Shown here piece after piece: positions 33,966 through 42,868 of a stretch of 64,000 nucleotides of DNA. The notes beneath the pieces are model-generated. The model was given only the letters and a program-made list of their open reading frames with translations. It was not told the DNA's origin and made no database searches. A program made the position numbers and the translations under genes. The stretch is from Pelagerythrobacter sp041912895 (GTDB lineage: Bacteria > Pseudomonadota > Alphaproteobacteria > Sphingomonadales > Sphingomonadaceae), in contig NZ_JAYSGI010000004.1 of NCBI RefSeq assembly GCF_041912895.1, positions 124,001 through 188,000 of the forward strand. The letters run 5' to 3'. Each line of letters begins with the position of its first letter. The first letter of the stretch is position 1.

Positions 33966-35201
33966 ATGGCGAGCAGGAGTGCGGAGACGACACGGTTCGG
34001 CGAGAAGCGCCGGGCCATCATCCATGCCGCTTCGGTGCTTATCAACGAAGCCGGGGTCAAGGCGACCACGCTGTCCGACGTCGCGCGCGCGATCGGGCTC
34101 AACGCCACGAGCATCACCTATTACTTCTCGCGCAAGGAACAGCTCGTCGTCGCCGTCTACGAGGAGACGCTGGACCTGATGGAGCGGATGGCGGCCGATG
34201 CGCTGGCCGAGCCCGACCCGGCGGCCCGCCTGCGCCGCTACATCGCCGAGCATGTCGCCCTGCGCGCGCGCATCCGCCACGGCGAGAGCGGGCTGCTGAC
34301 CGCGCTGTCGGAAATCCGCACGCTTGACCCCGAGGCGCAGGCGCCGTTGCTGGCCCGATACCGCGAGGTGGTCGACCTCGTGCGCCGGTTCTTCGGCGAT
34401 GCCGCGAACGACCGCCAGCGCGCGCTCCATTCCGCGCGCGCGCATGTTCTGCTCGAAGCGGTGATGTGGTGGCCGGTGTGGTCGCTGCGCTATTCCACGC
34501 TCGATTTCCCGCGCGTGAGCGAACGGATGTTCGACATTCTCGCGCACGGCATTCCGGCCAGGGCGGGTGAATGGCGGCCGCAGCGGCTGGAGAACGGCGG
34601 CTGGCGTACGCAGGGCGATGCCAAGCCGACTCAGAACGACGAGTTCCTGCGCGCGGCGACGGTCACCATCAACCAGCGCGGCTATCGCGGCGCTTCGGTC
34701 AACCGCATCGCCAGGTCGCTCAACGTCACCAAGGGCAGTTTCTACCACCACCACGATGCCAAGGACGATCTCGTGCTCGCGTGCTTCCAGCGCAGCTACG
34801 ACCGGCTCTCGGCGGCGCAGATGGCGGGGATGGATATCGAAGCGGACCACTGGGCGCGCCTGTCGAGCGTGCTCGGCGAATTGCTGGAAATGCAGTTCTT
34901 CGACGCCATGCCGCTGCTGCGCACGACGGCGCTGCAAGCGCTGGAAAGCGAGCACAAGGTCGACGTCGTCACGCGTTCCAACCGCCTCGCGCGGCGTTTT
35001 GCGGGGATGCTGATCGACGGGATTGCCGACGGATCGGTGCGCGCGATCGATCCGCTCATCGCCAGCCAGATCCTCATGTCGACCCTCAATGGCGCTTACG
35101 AGGCGCGCAACTGGGCGGCGCGGTTCGGCGACCCCGAACTGGCGATCCGCACTTACATCTCGACTCTGTCGTCGGGCCTGCTCGCGCCGGTCGAGGCGTA
35201 A
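33966..35201 (+). CDS. Regulator with two fused TetR modules
   Basis: A 411-residue protein containing two complete TetR-like units. The first helix-turn-helix is TTLSDVARAIGLNATSITYYFSRKEQLV (about 38-65) followed by a ligand domain to about 200. The second is ASVNRIARSLNVTKGSFYHHHDAKDDLV (about 240-267) with its own helical domain to the end. Normal TetR proteins are half this size and dimeric, so this one may act as a pseudo-dimer or respond to two ligands. The purine-rich GGGGGGAACC precedes ATG 33966. It sits between the ligase and the acyl-CoA dehydrogenase pair. Confidence 0.9.
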   Translation: MASRSAETTRFGEKRRAIIHAASVLINEAGVKATTLSDVARAIGLNATSITYYFSRKEQLVVAVYEETLDLMERMAADALAEPDPAARLRRYIAEHVALRARIRHGESGLLTALSEIRTLDPEAQAPLLARYREVVDLVRRFFGDAANDRQRALHSARAHVLLEAVMWWPVWSLRYSTLDFPRVSERMFDILAHGIPARAGEWRPQRLENGGWRTQGDAKPTQNDEFLRAATVTINQRGYRGASVNRIARSLNVTKGSFYHHHDAKDDLVLACFQRSYDRLSAAQMAGMDIEADHWARLSSVLGELLEMQFFDAMPLLRTTALQALESEHKVDVVTRSNRLARRFAGMLIDGIADGSVRAIDPLIASQILMSTLNGAYEARNWAARFGDPELAIRTYISTLSSGLLAPVEA

Positions 35202-35234
35202 GGTACGAGGTTGCGCGGCTCGCGCACACGGAAG

Positions 35235-35249
35235 ATCGGCCGCAGCGGC
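35235..35249. terminator. Short GC hairpin between convergent genes
   Basis: CGGCCG (35235-35240) repeats as CGGCCG (35244-35249) across a CAG loop, forming a six-pair stem in the 64-base gap between the double TetR gene and the convergent acyl-CoA dehydrogenase. No T-tract. It is weak evidence on its own. Confidence 0.3.
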
Positions 35250-35265
35250 CGGGCCGGCGATCGCC

Positions 35266-36336
35266 TCAATAGCCGCCGATCGCCGCGAAGCGGTCGCGCA
35301 GATAGGCGGTGCTGCCCCAACTCGCCTCGAGCACGCGCGCGCGCTTGAGATAGAAGCCGATGTCGTATTCGTCGGTCATGCCGATGCCGCCGTGGAGCTG
35401 CACCCCTTCGCGGCTCATGGCGTGGAGCACGCGGTTCGCTTCGGCCTTGGCGATCGCGGCCGCGCGCGGCACGCCGAAGCCGCCGTCGAGCGCCTGCAGC
35501 CCGCCCTCGACCGCCGAGCGCATCATCGCCAGATCGCCGAACAGGTCGGCCATCCGGTGTTGCAACGCCTGAAACGTCGCGAGCACCTGATTGAACTGCA
35601 CGCGCTGCTTCAGGTAGTCGAGCGTGGTGTCGAACACCGCCTGCGCCATTCCGAGCATCTCGCAAGCCGTGAGGATGCGCGCGCGGTCGAGCACGTCTTC
35701 GAGCAGGCCGTCGCCACCGCTTTCGAGTTTCTCGGCCGCCGCGCCATCGAAGACTACCTCCGCATGGCTGCGCTGATCGGTCAGCTTGCGGTCCGACAGC
35801 GAAACGCCGTCGCCCTTCTCGACGAGGTAGAGGCCATCGGCGGCGGCGACCACGAACAGGTCCGCGCCGTGCGCTTCGTGCACGAAAGCCTTGGTGCCGG
35901 AGAGCTTTCCGCCCGAAACCTTGGTGGCAATCTTCGCCGGATCGTGCCGCGGCCCTTCGTCGATCGCCAGCGTGCCGATGGTCTCGCCGCTCGCGAGTTT
36001 CGGCAGCCACTTCGTTTTCTGCGCCTCGCTCCCGCCGAGCACGATCGCGGCGGCGGCGAGCGTGCTCGCGACCAGCGGGCTCGCGCTGAGCGTCTTGCCC
36101 AGTTCCTCGATCACCAGCCCGGCCGATAGCCAGCCGAAGTCCGATCCGCCGTGTTCCTCGGGCACGATCACCCCGGTCCAGCCCATCTGCGCCATTGCGC
36201 CATAGGCTTCGCGATCGAAAGCCTCAGGCGCCGCGTTCGCGCGCACCTTGCGGAAGGCCGAGACCGGGCTTTCGTTCGCCGCCCAATCGCGCGCCATGTC
36301 GCGCAGCATTTCCTGCTCTTCGTTGAGAACCGCCAT
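35266..36336 (-). CDS. Acyl-CoA dehydrogenase, short subunit
   Basis: A 356-residue flavoprotein-family member: NEEQEMLRDMARDWAANESP at the start, GMAQAVFDTTLDYLKQRVQFNQ near 235, and the C-terminal QLHGGIGMTDEYDIGFYLKRA. It lacks a glutamate in the usual late catalytic position and has a somewhat divergent FAD region, as in partner subunits of heteromeric acyl-CoA dehydrogenases. It lies 14 bases after a longer dehydrogenase gene, so the two may form a mixed complex that introduces the 2,3-double bond into a bulky acyl-CoA. Confidence 0.87.
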   Translation of the reverse strand: MAVLNEEQEMLRDMARDWAANESPVSAFRKVRANAAPEAFDREAYGAMAQMGWTGVIVPEEHGGSDFGWLSAGLVIEELGKTLSASPLVASTLAAAAIVLGGSEAQKTKWLPKLASGETIGTLAIDEGPRHDPAKIATKVSGGKLSGTKAFVHEAHGADLFVVAAADGLYLVEKGDGVSLSDRKLTDQRSHAEVVFDGAAAEKLESGGDGLLEDVLDRARILTACEMLGMAQAVFDTTLDYLKQRVQFNQVLATFQALQHRMADLFGDLAMMRSAVEGGLQALDGGFGVPRAAAIAKAEANRVLHAMSREGVQLHGGIGMTDEYDIGFYLKRARVLEASWGSTAYLRDRFAAIGGY

Positions 36337-36350
36337 GTCCCTGGTGTCCC

Positions 36351-37577
36351 TTACTGGTGGTCGAGCATGCCGAGCACACGCTTGGCGATGATGTTGTTCT
36401 GGATTTCGGTGGAGCCACCGTAGATCGTGGTCGCCTTGCCGAAAAGCCAGGCGCGCACTCCGGCGAGCTCCGCATCGGCGAAGCCGTCGCCTTCCCAGCC
36501 GAGACCTTGCAGGCCCATGATCTCGATCATCAGTTCGGCGCGCTCCTGCCCGAGCTTGGTGCCGAGTTTCTTGAGCACCGAGCTGATCTCGCTGACGCCG
36601 CCGGCCGCCTTGCTTTCCTCCGCCGCGCGGCGGGCAGTGAGCAGGAAGGCGCTCCAGCGGATTTCGAAATCGGCAATCCGGTCGCGCAGCACCTTGTCGG
36701 CGATCGCGCCGCTGTCGTCTGTGTCGACATACTTCTTCGCGATGTCGGCCAGGCTCGCACCCATCATGCGCGCCAGCGCGCCGCCGCCCGAAAGGTTGGT
36801 GCGTTCGTGCTGGAGCAGGCGCTTGCCGATCGTCCAGCCCTGGCCTTCCTCGCCGACGAGGTTTTCCTTGGGCACCTTTACGTCGGTGAAGAAGGTTTCG
36901 CAGAACGGGCTCATGCCGCTGATCATCTGGATCGGGCGGACCTCGACGCCCGGCGCGTCCATGTCGATCAGCAGAAAGCTGATGCCCTTGTGCTTGTCGC
37001 TGCGGTCTGTGCGCACGAGGCAGAAGCACTTGTCGGCCCACTGCCCGCCGCTGGTCCAGGTTTTCTGGCCGTTGATGAGGTAGTGATCGCCCCCCACCGG
37101 ATCGGAAACCGCCTCCGCCGTGGTTTGTAGGTTGGCGAGGTCGGAGCCGGCATTGGGCTCGGAATATCCCTGGCACCAGCGGATCTCGCCGCGGGCGATC
37201 GGGGGAATGTGTTCCTTCTTCTGCTCCTCGCTGCCGTATTCGAGCAGGGTGGGGCCGAACATCATCACGCCCATACCGCCGATAGGGTTCCACGCGCCCG
37301 CCTTCGTCATCTCCTCGTCAAGGATGCGCGCCTGCCTGCGGTCGAGCCCGCCGCCGCCGTAATCCTTCGGCCAAGTGGGCGTGCCCCAGCCGCGAGCGCC
37401 CATCGCCTCGCGCCACTGGCGCTGCGCTTCGCTTTCTTCCGTCGGGCCCTCCACGCTCGCGAGGGCGTTGTTCGCGCCCTTGAGTTCGGGCGGGAAGTTC
37501 GCGGCCAGGAATTGACGCACCTCCTCGCGGAAGGCGTCGTCGGCGCTCGGCGCCTTCAGGTCGGGCTGGGTCGCCAT
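36351..37577 (-). CDS. Acyl-CoA dehydrogenase, long subunit
   Basis: A 408-residue acyl-CoA dehydrogenase. Motifs: WPKDYGGGGLDRRQARILDEEM near 70-90, WCQGYSEPNAGSDLANLQTTA near 133-153 (flavin/substrate site), TWTSGGQWADKCFCLVRT, and the C-terminal IYGGSTEIQNNIIAKRVLGM. It oxidises acyl-CoA to enoyl-CoA and passes electrons to ETF. ATG 37577 has a GGAGAG-type site upstream. It is the first gene of a two-gene unit with the shorter homologue. Confidence 0.92.
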   Translation of the reverse strand: MATQPDLKAPSADDAFREEVRQFLAANFPPELKGANNALASVEGPTEESEAQRQWREAMGARGWGTPTWPKDYGGGGLDRRQARILDEEMTKAGAWNPIGGMGVMMFGPTLLEYGSEEQKKEHIPPIARGEIRWCQGYSEPNAGSDLANLQTTAEAVSDPVGGDHYLINGQKTWTSGGQWADKCFCLVRTDRSDKHKGISFLLIDMDAPGVEVRPIQMISGMSPFCETFFTDVKVPKENLVGEEGQGWTIGKRLLQHERTNLSGGGALARMMGASLADIAKKYVDTDDSGAIADKVLRDRIADFEIRWSAFLLTARRAAEESKAAGGVSEISSVLKKLGTKLGQERAELMIEIMGLQGLGWEGDGFADAELAGVRAWLFGKATTIYGGSTEIQNNIIAKRVLGMLDHQ

Positions 37578-37673
37578 CGGTCTCTCCTCGTCTGTCGGGC
37601 CGGTCCGCCGGGGGCCGTATCGCCGACGATGCCCGACCGGCATACCCCATACTCGAAGAGGAGCAAGTCGATT

Positions 37674-37703
37674 GTTGCCGCGGCGCGCGTGGCGCCGGGC
37701 AAC
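37674..37703 (-). terminator. Long hairpin after the sugar symporter gene
   Basis: GTTGCC (37674-37679) pairs with GGCAAC (37698-37703), and inside it CGGCGC (37681-37686) pairs with GCGCCG (37692-37697). One bulged base leaves 12 pairs around a five-base loop. It lies just beyond the 3' end of the symporter gene and about 100 bases before the acyl-CoA dehydrogenase start, separating the two minus-strand units. No T-tract is visible. Confidence 0.5.
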
Positions 37704-37734
37704 GACCGATGGTTATGGCCCGGGCCGACGCCGG

Positions 37735-39024
37735 TCAGGCGGGGCGACGGGCGAAGATGCCGAAGCCTGCGATGATCGCATAGCAGATCGCCGGGAGGAT
37801 CAGCGCGGTGGCGAGGCTGGTGGCGTCCGCAATCAGGCCGTAGAGCGCCGGGATCACCGCGCCGCCGGCGATGGCGACGTTGATGATGCCCGACCCGTCC
37901 GCAGCGCGCGGCCCCAGCTTCTCGCAGGCGAGCGAGAAAATCGTCGGGAACATGATCGAGTTCATCAGGCCCACGGCGAGCAGCGAATAGCCGGATACCG
38001 TACCGGTCGTGCTGGTCGAGATCGCGATCAGGGCGATCGCGCCGGTCGCCGCGGTGGCGAGCAGGAGGCCGGGGCTGACGACCCGAAGCAGGCCGGAACC
38101 GATGAAGCGCCCGACCAGCGCGCCGCCCCAATAGAGCGAGATCAGCTTGCCGGCATCCTGTTCGGGCAGCGCAAGGACATCCGCCTGCATCAGGTAGTTG
38201 ACGATGAAGCTGCCGATCGCGACTTCCGCGCCGACATAGAGGAAGATGCACGCCGCACCATAACCGAAGCGCGGGCGCTTGAGCAGCGCGACGCCTTCGA
38301 CGAAGCTGGTCTGTTCATGCCGCTCTCCCTTGAGCCGGTTGCGGAAGAGCCAGACCACGCCTGCTACCACCGCGATGGCGGCGGCGAGGCCGAGATATCC
38401 GTTGACGATCGCCTGGGATTCGGCCTGCTGATAGGCAATCAGTTCGGCGCCGGAGAGCTCGGCTGCAGTCACCGTGGCGAGGCTGCCGAGGATGAGGATC
38501 GCGCCGAAATACGGGAAGATCGTGGTGCCGAGCGAGTTGAAACCTTGCGCGAAGGTGAGCCGGCTATGGGTCGTTTCGGCAGGGCCGAGCAGACTGATCA
38601 GCGGATTGGCAACGATCTGGACCAGCACCACGCCGGTCGCGAGCACGAAGTATGCGGCCAGGAAAACCCCGAACACCGCCGATTGGCTCGCGGGAATGAA
38701 CATCAGGCAGCCCAGGATCATCGTCACCAGACCGGCTGCCGCTCCGCGCATATAGCCGATCTTTTTGATCAGTTTGGCCCCCGGAATGCCGACCACCGCG
38801 TAAGCGACGAAGAACCACACCTGCACCAATGAAGCCTCGAAGAAGCTGAGCGTGAACAGTTCCTTGAGCTTCGGGATGATCACATCGTTGAGCGACGTGA
38901 TGCCGCCGAAGATGAAGAACAGGCCGAACACGAAATATTGCAGGCCGGGCGCGTTCACGTGCTGGCCGTCGTCCTCCACCGTGCTCGGATTGGTGCTCGA
39001 GGCGACTTCGGGTGCCATGGCCAT
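37735..39024 (-). CDS. FucP/GluP-like sugar:H+ symporter (MFS)
   Basis: A 429-residue transporter with 12 predicted membrane helices. The opening FVFGLFFIFGGITSLNDVIIPKLKELF and the following helices with GYMRGAAAGLVTMILGCLMF match the fucose/glucose-galactose permease group. QIVANPLISLLGPAETTHSRLTFAQGFNSLGTTIFP is another typical block. It probably takes up a monosaccharide, such as glucose released by the periplasmic glycosidases. GGGAG lies before ATG 39024 (39018 is possible). It shares a LacI-type operator with the divergent GH97 gene. Confidence 0.88.
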   Translation of the reverse strand: MAMAPEVASSTNPSTVEDDGQHVNAPGLQYFVFGLFFIFGGITSLNDVIIPKLKELFTLSFFEASLVQVWFFVAYAVVGIPGAKLIKKIGYMRGAAAGLVTMILGCLMFIPASQSAVFGVFLAAYFVLATGVVLVQIVANPLISLLGPAETTHSRLTFAQGFNSLGTTIFPYFGAILILGSLATVTAAELSGAELIAYQQAESQAIVNGYLGLAAAIAVVAGVVWLFRNRLKGERHEQTSFVEGVALLKRPRFGYGAACIFLYVGAEVAIGSFIVNYLMQADVLALPEQDAGKLISLYWGGALVGRFIGSGLLRVVSPGLLLATAATGAIALIAISTSTTGTVSGYSLLAVGLMNSIMFPTIFSLACEKLGPRAADGSGIINVAIAGGAVIPALYGLIADATSLATALILPAICYAIIAGFGIFARRPA

Positions 39025-39075
39025 TTTCGCGTTACTCCCAGAGTGCACGTGCTTTTCCGGCCGTCTAACGAACCG

Positions 39076-39089
39076 TGTAACCGGTTGCA
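39076..39089. promoter_or_regulatory. LacI-type operator 1 (symporter/GH97)
   Basis: TGTAACCGGTTGCA is a near-perfect palindrome around AACCGGTT. It fits the pattern TGnAACCGGTTnCA of LacI-family sites with a central CpG. It lies in the divergent gap between the symporter and GH97 genes. The same pattern recurs at 48776 and, with one mismatch, at 60476. Confidence 0.65.
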
Positions 39090-39185
39090 CGCACTTTTCT
39101 ATTCCGGCACAGGTCATCTCGGGAATTCGCGCCGCCGTCAATTCGCATACGTAGTCGCGTCGAGCCGCATAGGGAGAGAATTCGC

Positions 39186-41219
39186 ATGAGAGGCCTGTCG
39201 TGTACCCTGCTGGCGGCTGGACTGGCGCTGGGCATGCCCTCGGCCGCCGCGGCGCAGGATGACGTGGCGCATACGCAATGCTCGCCGGATGAGCGGGTGT
39301 GCTTCACGCTCGCCACCGCCGAGCAGGCGCCGGTGTGGTCGGTGACGCGCGACGGCGAGCCGGTGATCGCGCCGTCGAAGCTGGGCTTCATGCTGCGCGG
39401 CGCGGGCAAGTGGCAGGCCGGAATGAAGCTCGGCGAAGCGCGCCGCAGCACACATTCGGAGACCTGGGAGCAGCCGTGGGGCGAGAGCCGGCTGGTCGCT
39501 AACGATTATCGCGAGATGCGCGTGCCGATCGTCGAGCAGGGGCGCGACAGGCGCACGATCGATCTCGTCGCGCGCGTGTTCGATAGCGGCGTCGGTTTTC
39601 GCTACGAGTTTCCCGAGCAGGACCAGCTCGCCGACGTCCGCATCGACGAGGAGCTGACCGAGTTCAATATCGCGGGCGACGCCGAGGCCTGGTGGATCCC
39701 CGGCGGCGCGTGGAACCGCTACGAGTATCTCTACAATCACACGCCGGCGAGCGAGGTGGGCACCGCGCATTCGCCGATCACCTTCCGCCGCGAGGACGGG
39801 CTGCACATCGCGATCCACGAGGCGGCGCTGGCGGACTACTCGGGCTTCTGGCTCCAGCGGATCGAGGGCCAGCGCTTCCGCACCCGGCTCGCGCCGTCGT
39901 CGCAGCCGTGGAAGGTGCGGCGGCAGGCGCCCTTCGCCACCCCATGGCGCACCGTGCTGATCGGCGAGGATGCGCCCGCGCTCTACGCCGCCTCCGACAT
40001 GATCCTCAATCTGAACGAGCCGAACAGGCTCGGCGACGTGAGCTGGGTCAAGCCGCACAAGTACGTCGGCATCTGGTGGGGCATGCACCTCGACATGTGG
40101 AGCTGGAACGAGGGCCCCAAGCACGGCGCGACGACCGAGAACACGCTGCGCTACATCGATTTCGCCGCCGAGCACGGCTTCGGCTCGGTGCTCGTCGAAG
40201 GCTGGAACCAAGGCTGGTGGAGCGAGAGCGGGCGCAACTTCGAGTTCGCCGAGGCCTATCCCGATTTCGACATGGACCGCATCGCCACCTATGCCGCGTC
40301 CAAGGGCGTCGAGATCATGGGCCACCACGAAACGGCGGGCAACGCCGGGCTTTACGAACGCCAGCTCGAAGAAGCGCTCGATTACTACCAGCGGCACGGC
40401 GTCCATGCGGTGAAGACCGGTTACGTCGCCGACGCGGGCATGGTGCTGCGCGAGGACCCCGACGGCACCGAGCAGTGGGAATACCACGACGGGCAGTACA
40501 TGGCGCGCCATCACGTGCTGGTCGCCGAGCGCGCGGCCGAACACGAGATCGCGATCAACGCGCACGAGCCGATCAAGGACACGGGGATGCGGCGCACATA
40601 CCCCAACCTCGTCACCCGTGAGGGCGCGCGGGGCACCGAGTACAACGCCTGGGGCGAGCCGCCCAATCCCCCGAACCACGAGCCGACGCTGCTGTTCACC
40701 CGGATGCTCTCCGGCCCGTTCGACCTGACGCCGGGCATCGTCAGCCTCGAGGGGCGCGACGGTCGGGCGATCCCCAACACCCTGGCGCGCCAGCTCGCCG
40801 ACTACGTGGTGATCTACTCGCCGCTGCAGATGGCCGCCGACCTGCCCGAGAACTACGTGAAGCATCCCGACGCGCTGGCGTTCATCGAGCAGGTGCCGGT
40901 CGATTGGGAGCGGACGAAGGTGCTCGCGGGCGAGATCGGCGAATACGCGGTCGTCGCGCGCCACCGGCGCGGCGGCGAGGACTGGTGGATCGGCGGCGTG
41001 ACCGATCACGAACGGCGCGCGGTGCCGATCGACCTCTCGTTCCTGCCCGAAGGCACGCGCTATACCGCCGAGATCTGGCGCGATGGCGAAGGCGGCGGCA
41101 TCGAGGGCGACCGCTTCGCCATGGTCCGCGAAACGCGCGAGGTCTCGGCGGACGACACGCTGACCCTGACGATGGAACGCGGCGGCGGCTTCGGCCTGTC
41201 GCTGCGTCCGGTGGAGTAA
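39186..41219 (+). CDS. GH97 alpha-glucosidase, SusB-like
   Basis: A 677-residue GH97 enzyme with a signal peptide (MRGLSCTLLAAGLALGMPSA). The N-terminal beta-sandwich (about 25-280) is followed by a TIM barrel with VGIWWGMHLDMW, then GHHETAGN (Glu near 382), INAHEPIKDTG (Glu near 461) and ARGTEYNAW (Glu near 485). These glutamates match the inverting SusB type rather than the retaining branch, which uses aspartate. It should release glucose from alpha-glucosides in the periplasm. GGGAGAG precedes ATG 39186. Confidence 0.9.
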   Translation: MRGLSCTLLAAGLALGMPSAAAAQDDVAHTQCSPDERVCFTLATAEQAPVWSVTRDGEPVIAPSKLGFMLRGAGKWQAGMKLGEARRSTHSETWEQPWGESRLVANDYREMRVPIVEQGRDRRTIDLVARVFDSGVGFRYEFPEQDQLADVRIDEELTEFNIAGDAEAWWIPGGAWNRYEYLYNHTPASEVGTAHSPITFRREDGLHIAIHEAALADYSGFWLQRIEGQRFRTRLAPSSQPWKVRRQAPFATPWRTVLIGEDAPALYAASDMILNLNEPNRLGDVSWVKPHKYVGIWWGMHLDMWSWNEGPKHGATTENTLRYIDFAAEHGFGSVLVEGWNQGWWSESGRNFEFAEAYPDFDMDRIATYAASKGVEIMGHHETAGNAGLYERQLEEALDYYQRHGVHAVKTGYVADAGMVLREDPDGTEQWEYHDGQYMARHHVLVAERAAEHEIAINAHEPIKDTGMRRTYPNLVTREGARGTEYNAWGEPPNPPNHEPTLLFTRMLSGPFDLTPGIVSLEGRDGRAIPNTLARQLADYVVIYSPLQMAADLPENYVKHPDALAFIEQVPVDWERTKVLAGEIGEYAVVARHRRGGEDWWIGGVTDHERRAVPIDLSFLPEGTRYTAEIWRDGEGGGIEGDRFAMVRETREVSADDTLTLTMERGGGFGLSLRPVE

Positions 41220-41458
41220 CACCCGAAAGCAACACGGTTCGTCGCCGATACAGAACACATGGACCGGATGTTACACTGTCTAGGCGCAAAAAATCCGCGG
41301 GGCTTTTCGGGTGGGTATTTGCGCGGTGATCGACGATGCGAAAGAGCGTTGGCGAACACCGCTAGCAGGGCCACGGCGTGTAGGAAAATGCCCTCCGCCC
41401 GGCGCGCCGTCTGCCTCTCCGGCTTGCGCGCCCCCTCGGGCGGGGCGATAGCCGGCCG

Positions 41459-42868
41459 ATGTCGCGAATCGCGCCCTTCCACCTGATTCTCGCCAACAAC
41501 CTGATGCAGAACGTGGTCAACTTCACGGTCTGGTTCGCGCTCATTTTCTGGGCTTTCCTCGAAACGCGGTCGGTGTTCGTGACCGGCATGATCGGCGGCA
41601 TCTACCTGCTGTTCACCGCCGGCTTCGCGATCTGGTTCGGCAGCCTTGTCGATCATCACCGCAAGAAGGCGATCATGCTGGCGTCGAGCGCGGGCTCGTT
41701 CGTGCTTTACGGCGCTTCGCTCGCGGCTTATGCGCTGATCCCCGAAGGTGCGCTGTCGCAAGCGGACGGCGCGGCGCTGTGGGGCTTCATCTTCCTCGTC
41801 ATGCTGGCGGTGATCTGCGGCAACCTCCGCATGATCGCGCTGCCCACCCTCGTCACCGCGCTGATCGCGGAAGGCGAGCGCGACAAGGCGAACGGGCTGG
41901 TCGGCATGGCGACGGGCATCGGCTTCCTGCTCACTTCGGGCATCAGCGGCTTCCTCGTCGCGTGGGACGGCATTCGCGGCACGCTGGCACTGGCGATCGG
42001 GCTGACCGCGATCGTCTTCCTCCACCTGCTGACAGTGCGGATCGACGATCCCGAGCCGGAATTGGCCGCGCCGGGCGAGCGCAAGCAGGTGGACCTCAAG
42101 GGCGCGATCGCGGTGGTCGGCGCGGTGCCGGGGCTGTTCGCGCTGATCCTGTTCAGCACCTTCAACAACTTCCTGGGCGGCGTGTTCATGGCGCTGATGG
42201 ACGCCTACGGCCTGTCGCTGATGGAGGTGCAGGAATGGGGGATGCTGTGGGCGCTCGCCTCGTGCTCGTTCATCGTCAGCGGGCTGACCATCGCGAAGAC
42301 CGGGCTGGGCCGTAATCCGCTGCGCACGCTGCTGCTCGTCAACCTCGCGGTGTGGACGGTGGCGAGCGTGTTCACGATCCAGTCCTCGGTCGCACTGCTG
42401 GCGGTGGGTTGCGTGATCTGGCTGTTCCTCGGCCCCTATGCCGAAGCGGCGGAGCAGACGACCTTGCAGAAGGTCGTGCCCTATGCGCGGCAGGGGCGCG
42501 TGTTCGGCTTCGCGCAATCGGTCGAGCAATCCGCCGCGCCGCTGACCGCGTTCCTGATCGGCCCGCTCACGCAGTTCCTCGCCATCCCCTTCATGACGAC
42601 CGGCGCGGGCGCGGAGGCGGTGGGCGACTGGTACGGCATCGGGCCGGAGCGCGGCATGGCGCTGGTATTCAGCGTGACCGGCGCGCTGGGCGTGGTGGTG
42701 ACGCTGATCGCGTTCCGCTCGCGGCAGTACCGGCAGCTATCGGCGACCTATCTGGGCGGGCCCGAACCTTCAGCCGACCCCGAGGAAAGGGTGGCGAAGG
42801 GCTTTGCGGGGCTCAACCCTGCGGATGGTGGCGAAACTGCCCAAGTGCCGCCCGGGAGGGGCGGCTGA
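41459..42868 (+). CDS. MFS transporter (MFS_3-like)
   Basis: A 469-residue membrane carrier with 12 predicted helices. The first (FHLILANNLMQNVVNFTVWFALIFWAF) and the RKKAIMLASSAGSFVLYG loop resemble the MFS_3 group that includes drug-efflux carriers. ATG 41459 is preceded by a 239-base gap (41220-41458) with no clear feature. It follows GH97, so sugar transport is possible, but the family fit is to exporters. Its last 56 bases overlap the convergent diguanylate cyclase gene. Confidence 0.82.
   Translation: MSRIAPFHLILANNLMQNVVNFTVWFALIFWAFLETRSVFVTGMIGGIYLLFTAGFAIWFGSLVDHHRKKAIMLASSAGSFVLYGASLAAYALIPEGALSQADGAALWGFIFLVMLAVICGNLRMIALPTLVTALIAEGERDKANGLVGMATGIGFLLTSGISGFLVAWDGIRGTLALAIGLTAIVFLHLLTVRIDDPEPELAAPGERKQVDLKGAIAVVGAVPGLFALILFSTFNNFLGGVFMALMDAYGLSLMEVQEWGMLWALASCSFIVSGLTIAKTGLGRNPLRTLLLVNLAVWTVASVFTIQSSVALLAVGCVIWLFLGPYAEAAEQTTLQKVVPYARQGRVFGFAQSVEQSAAPLTAFLIGPLTQFLAIPFMTTGAGAEAVGDWYGIGPERGMALVFSVTGALGVVVTLIAFRSRQYRQLSATYLGGPEPSADPEERVAKGFAGLNPADGGETAQVPPGRGG

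Noticed and set aside
39138..41258. 706-codon minus-strand frame opposite GH97
   Set aside because: No recognisable domain or signal, while the plus strand holds a complete GH97 with all three glutamates.
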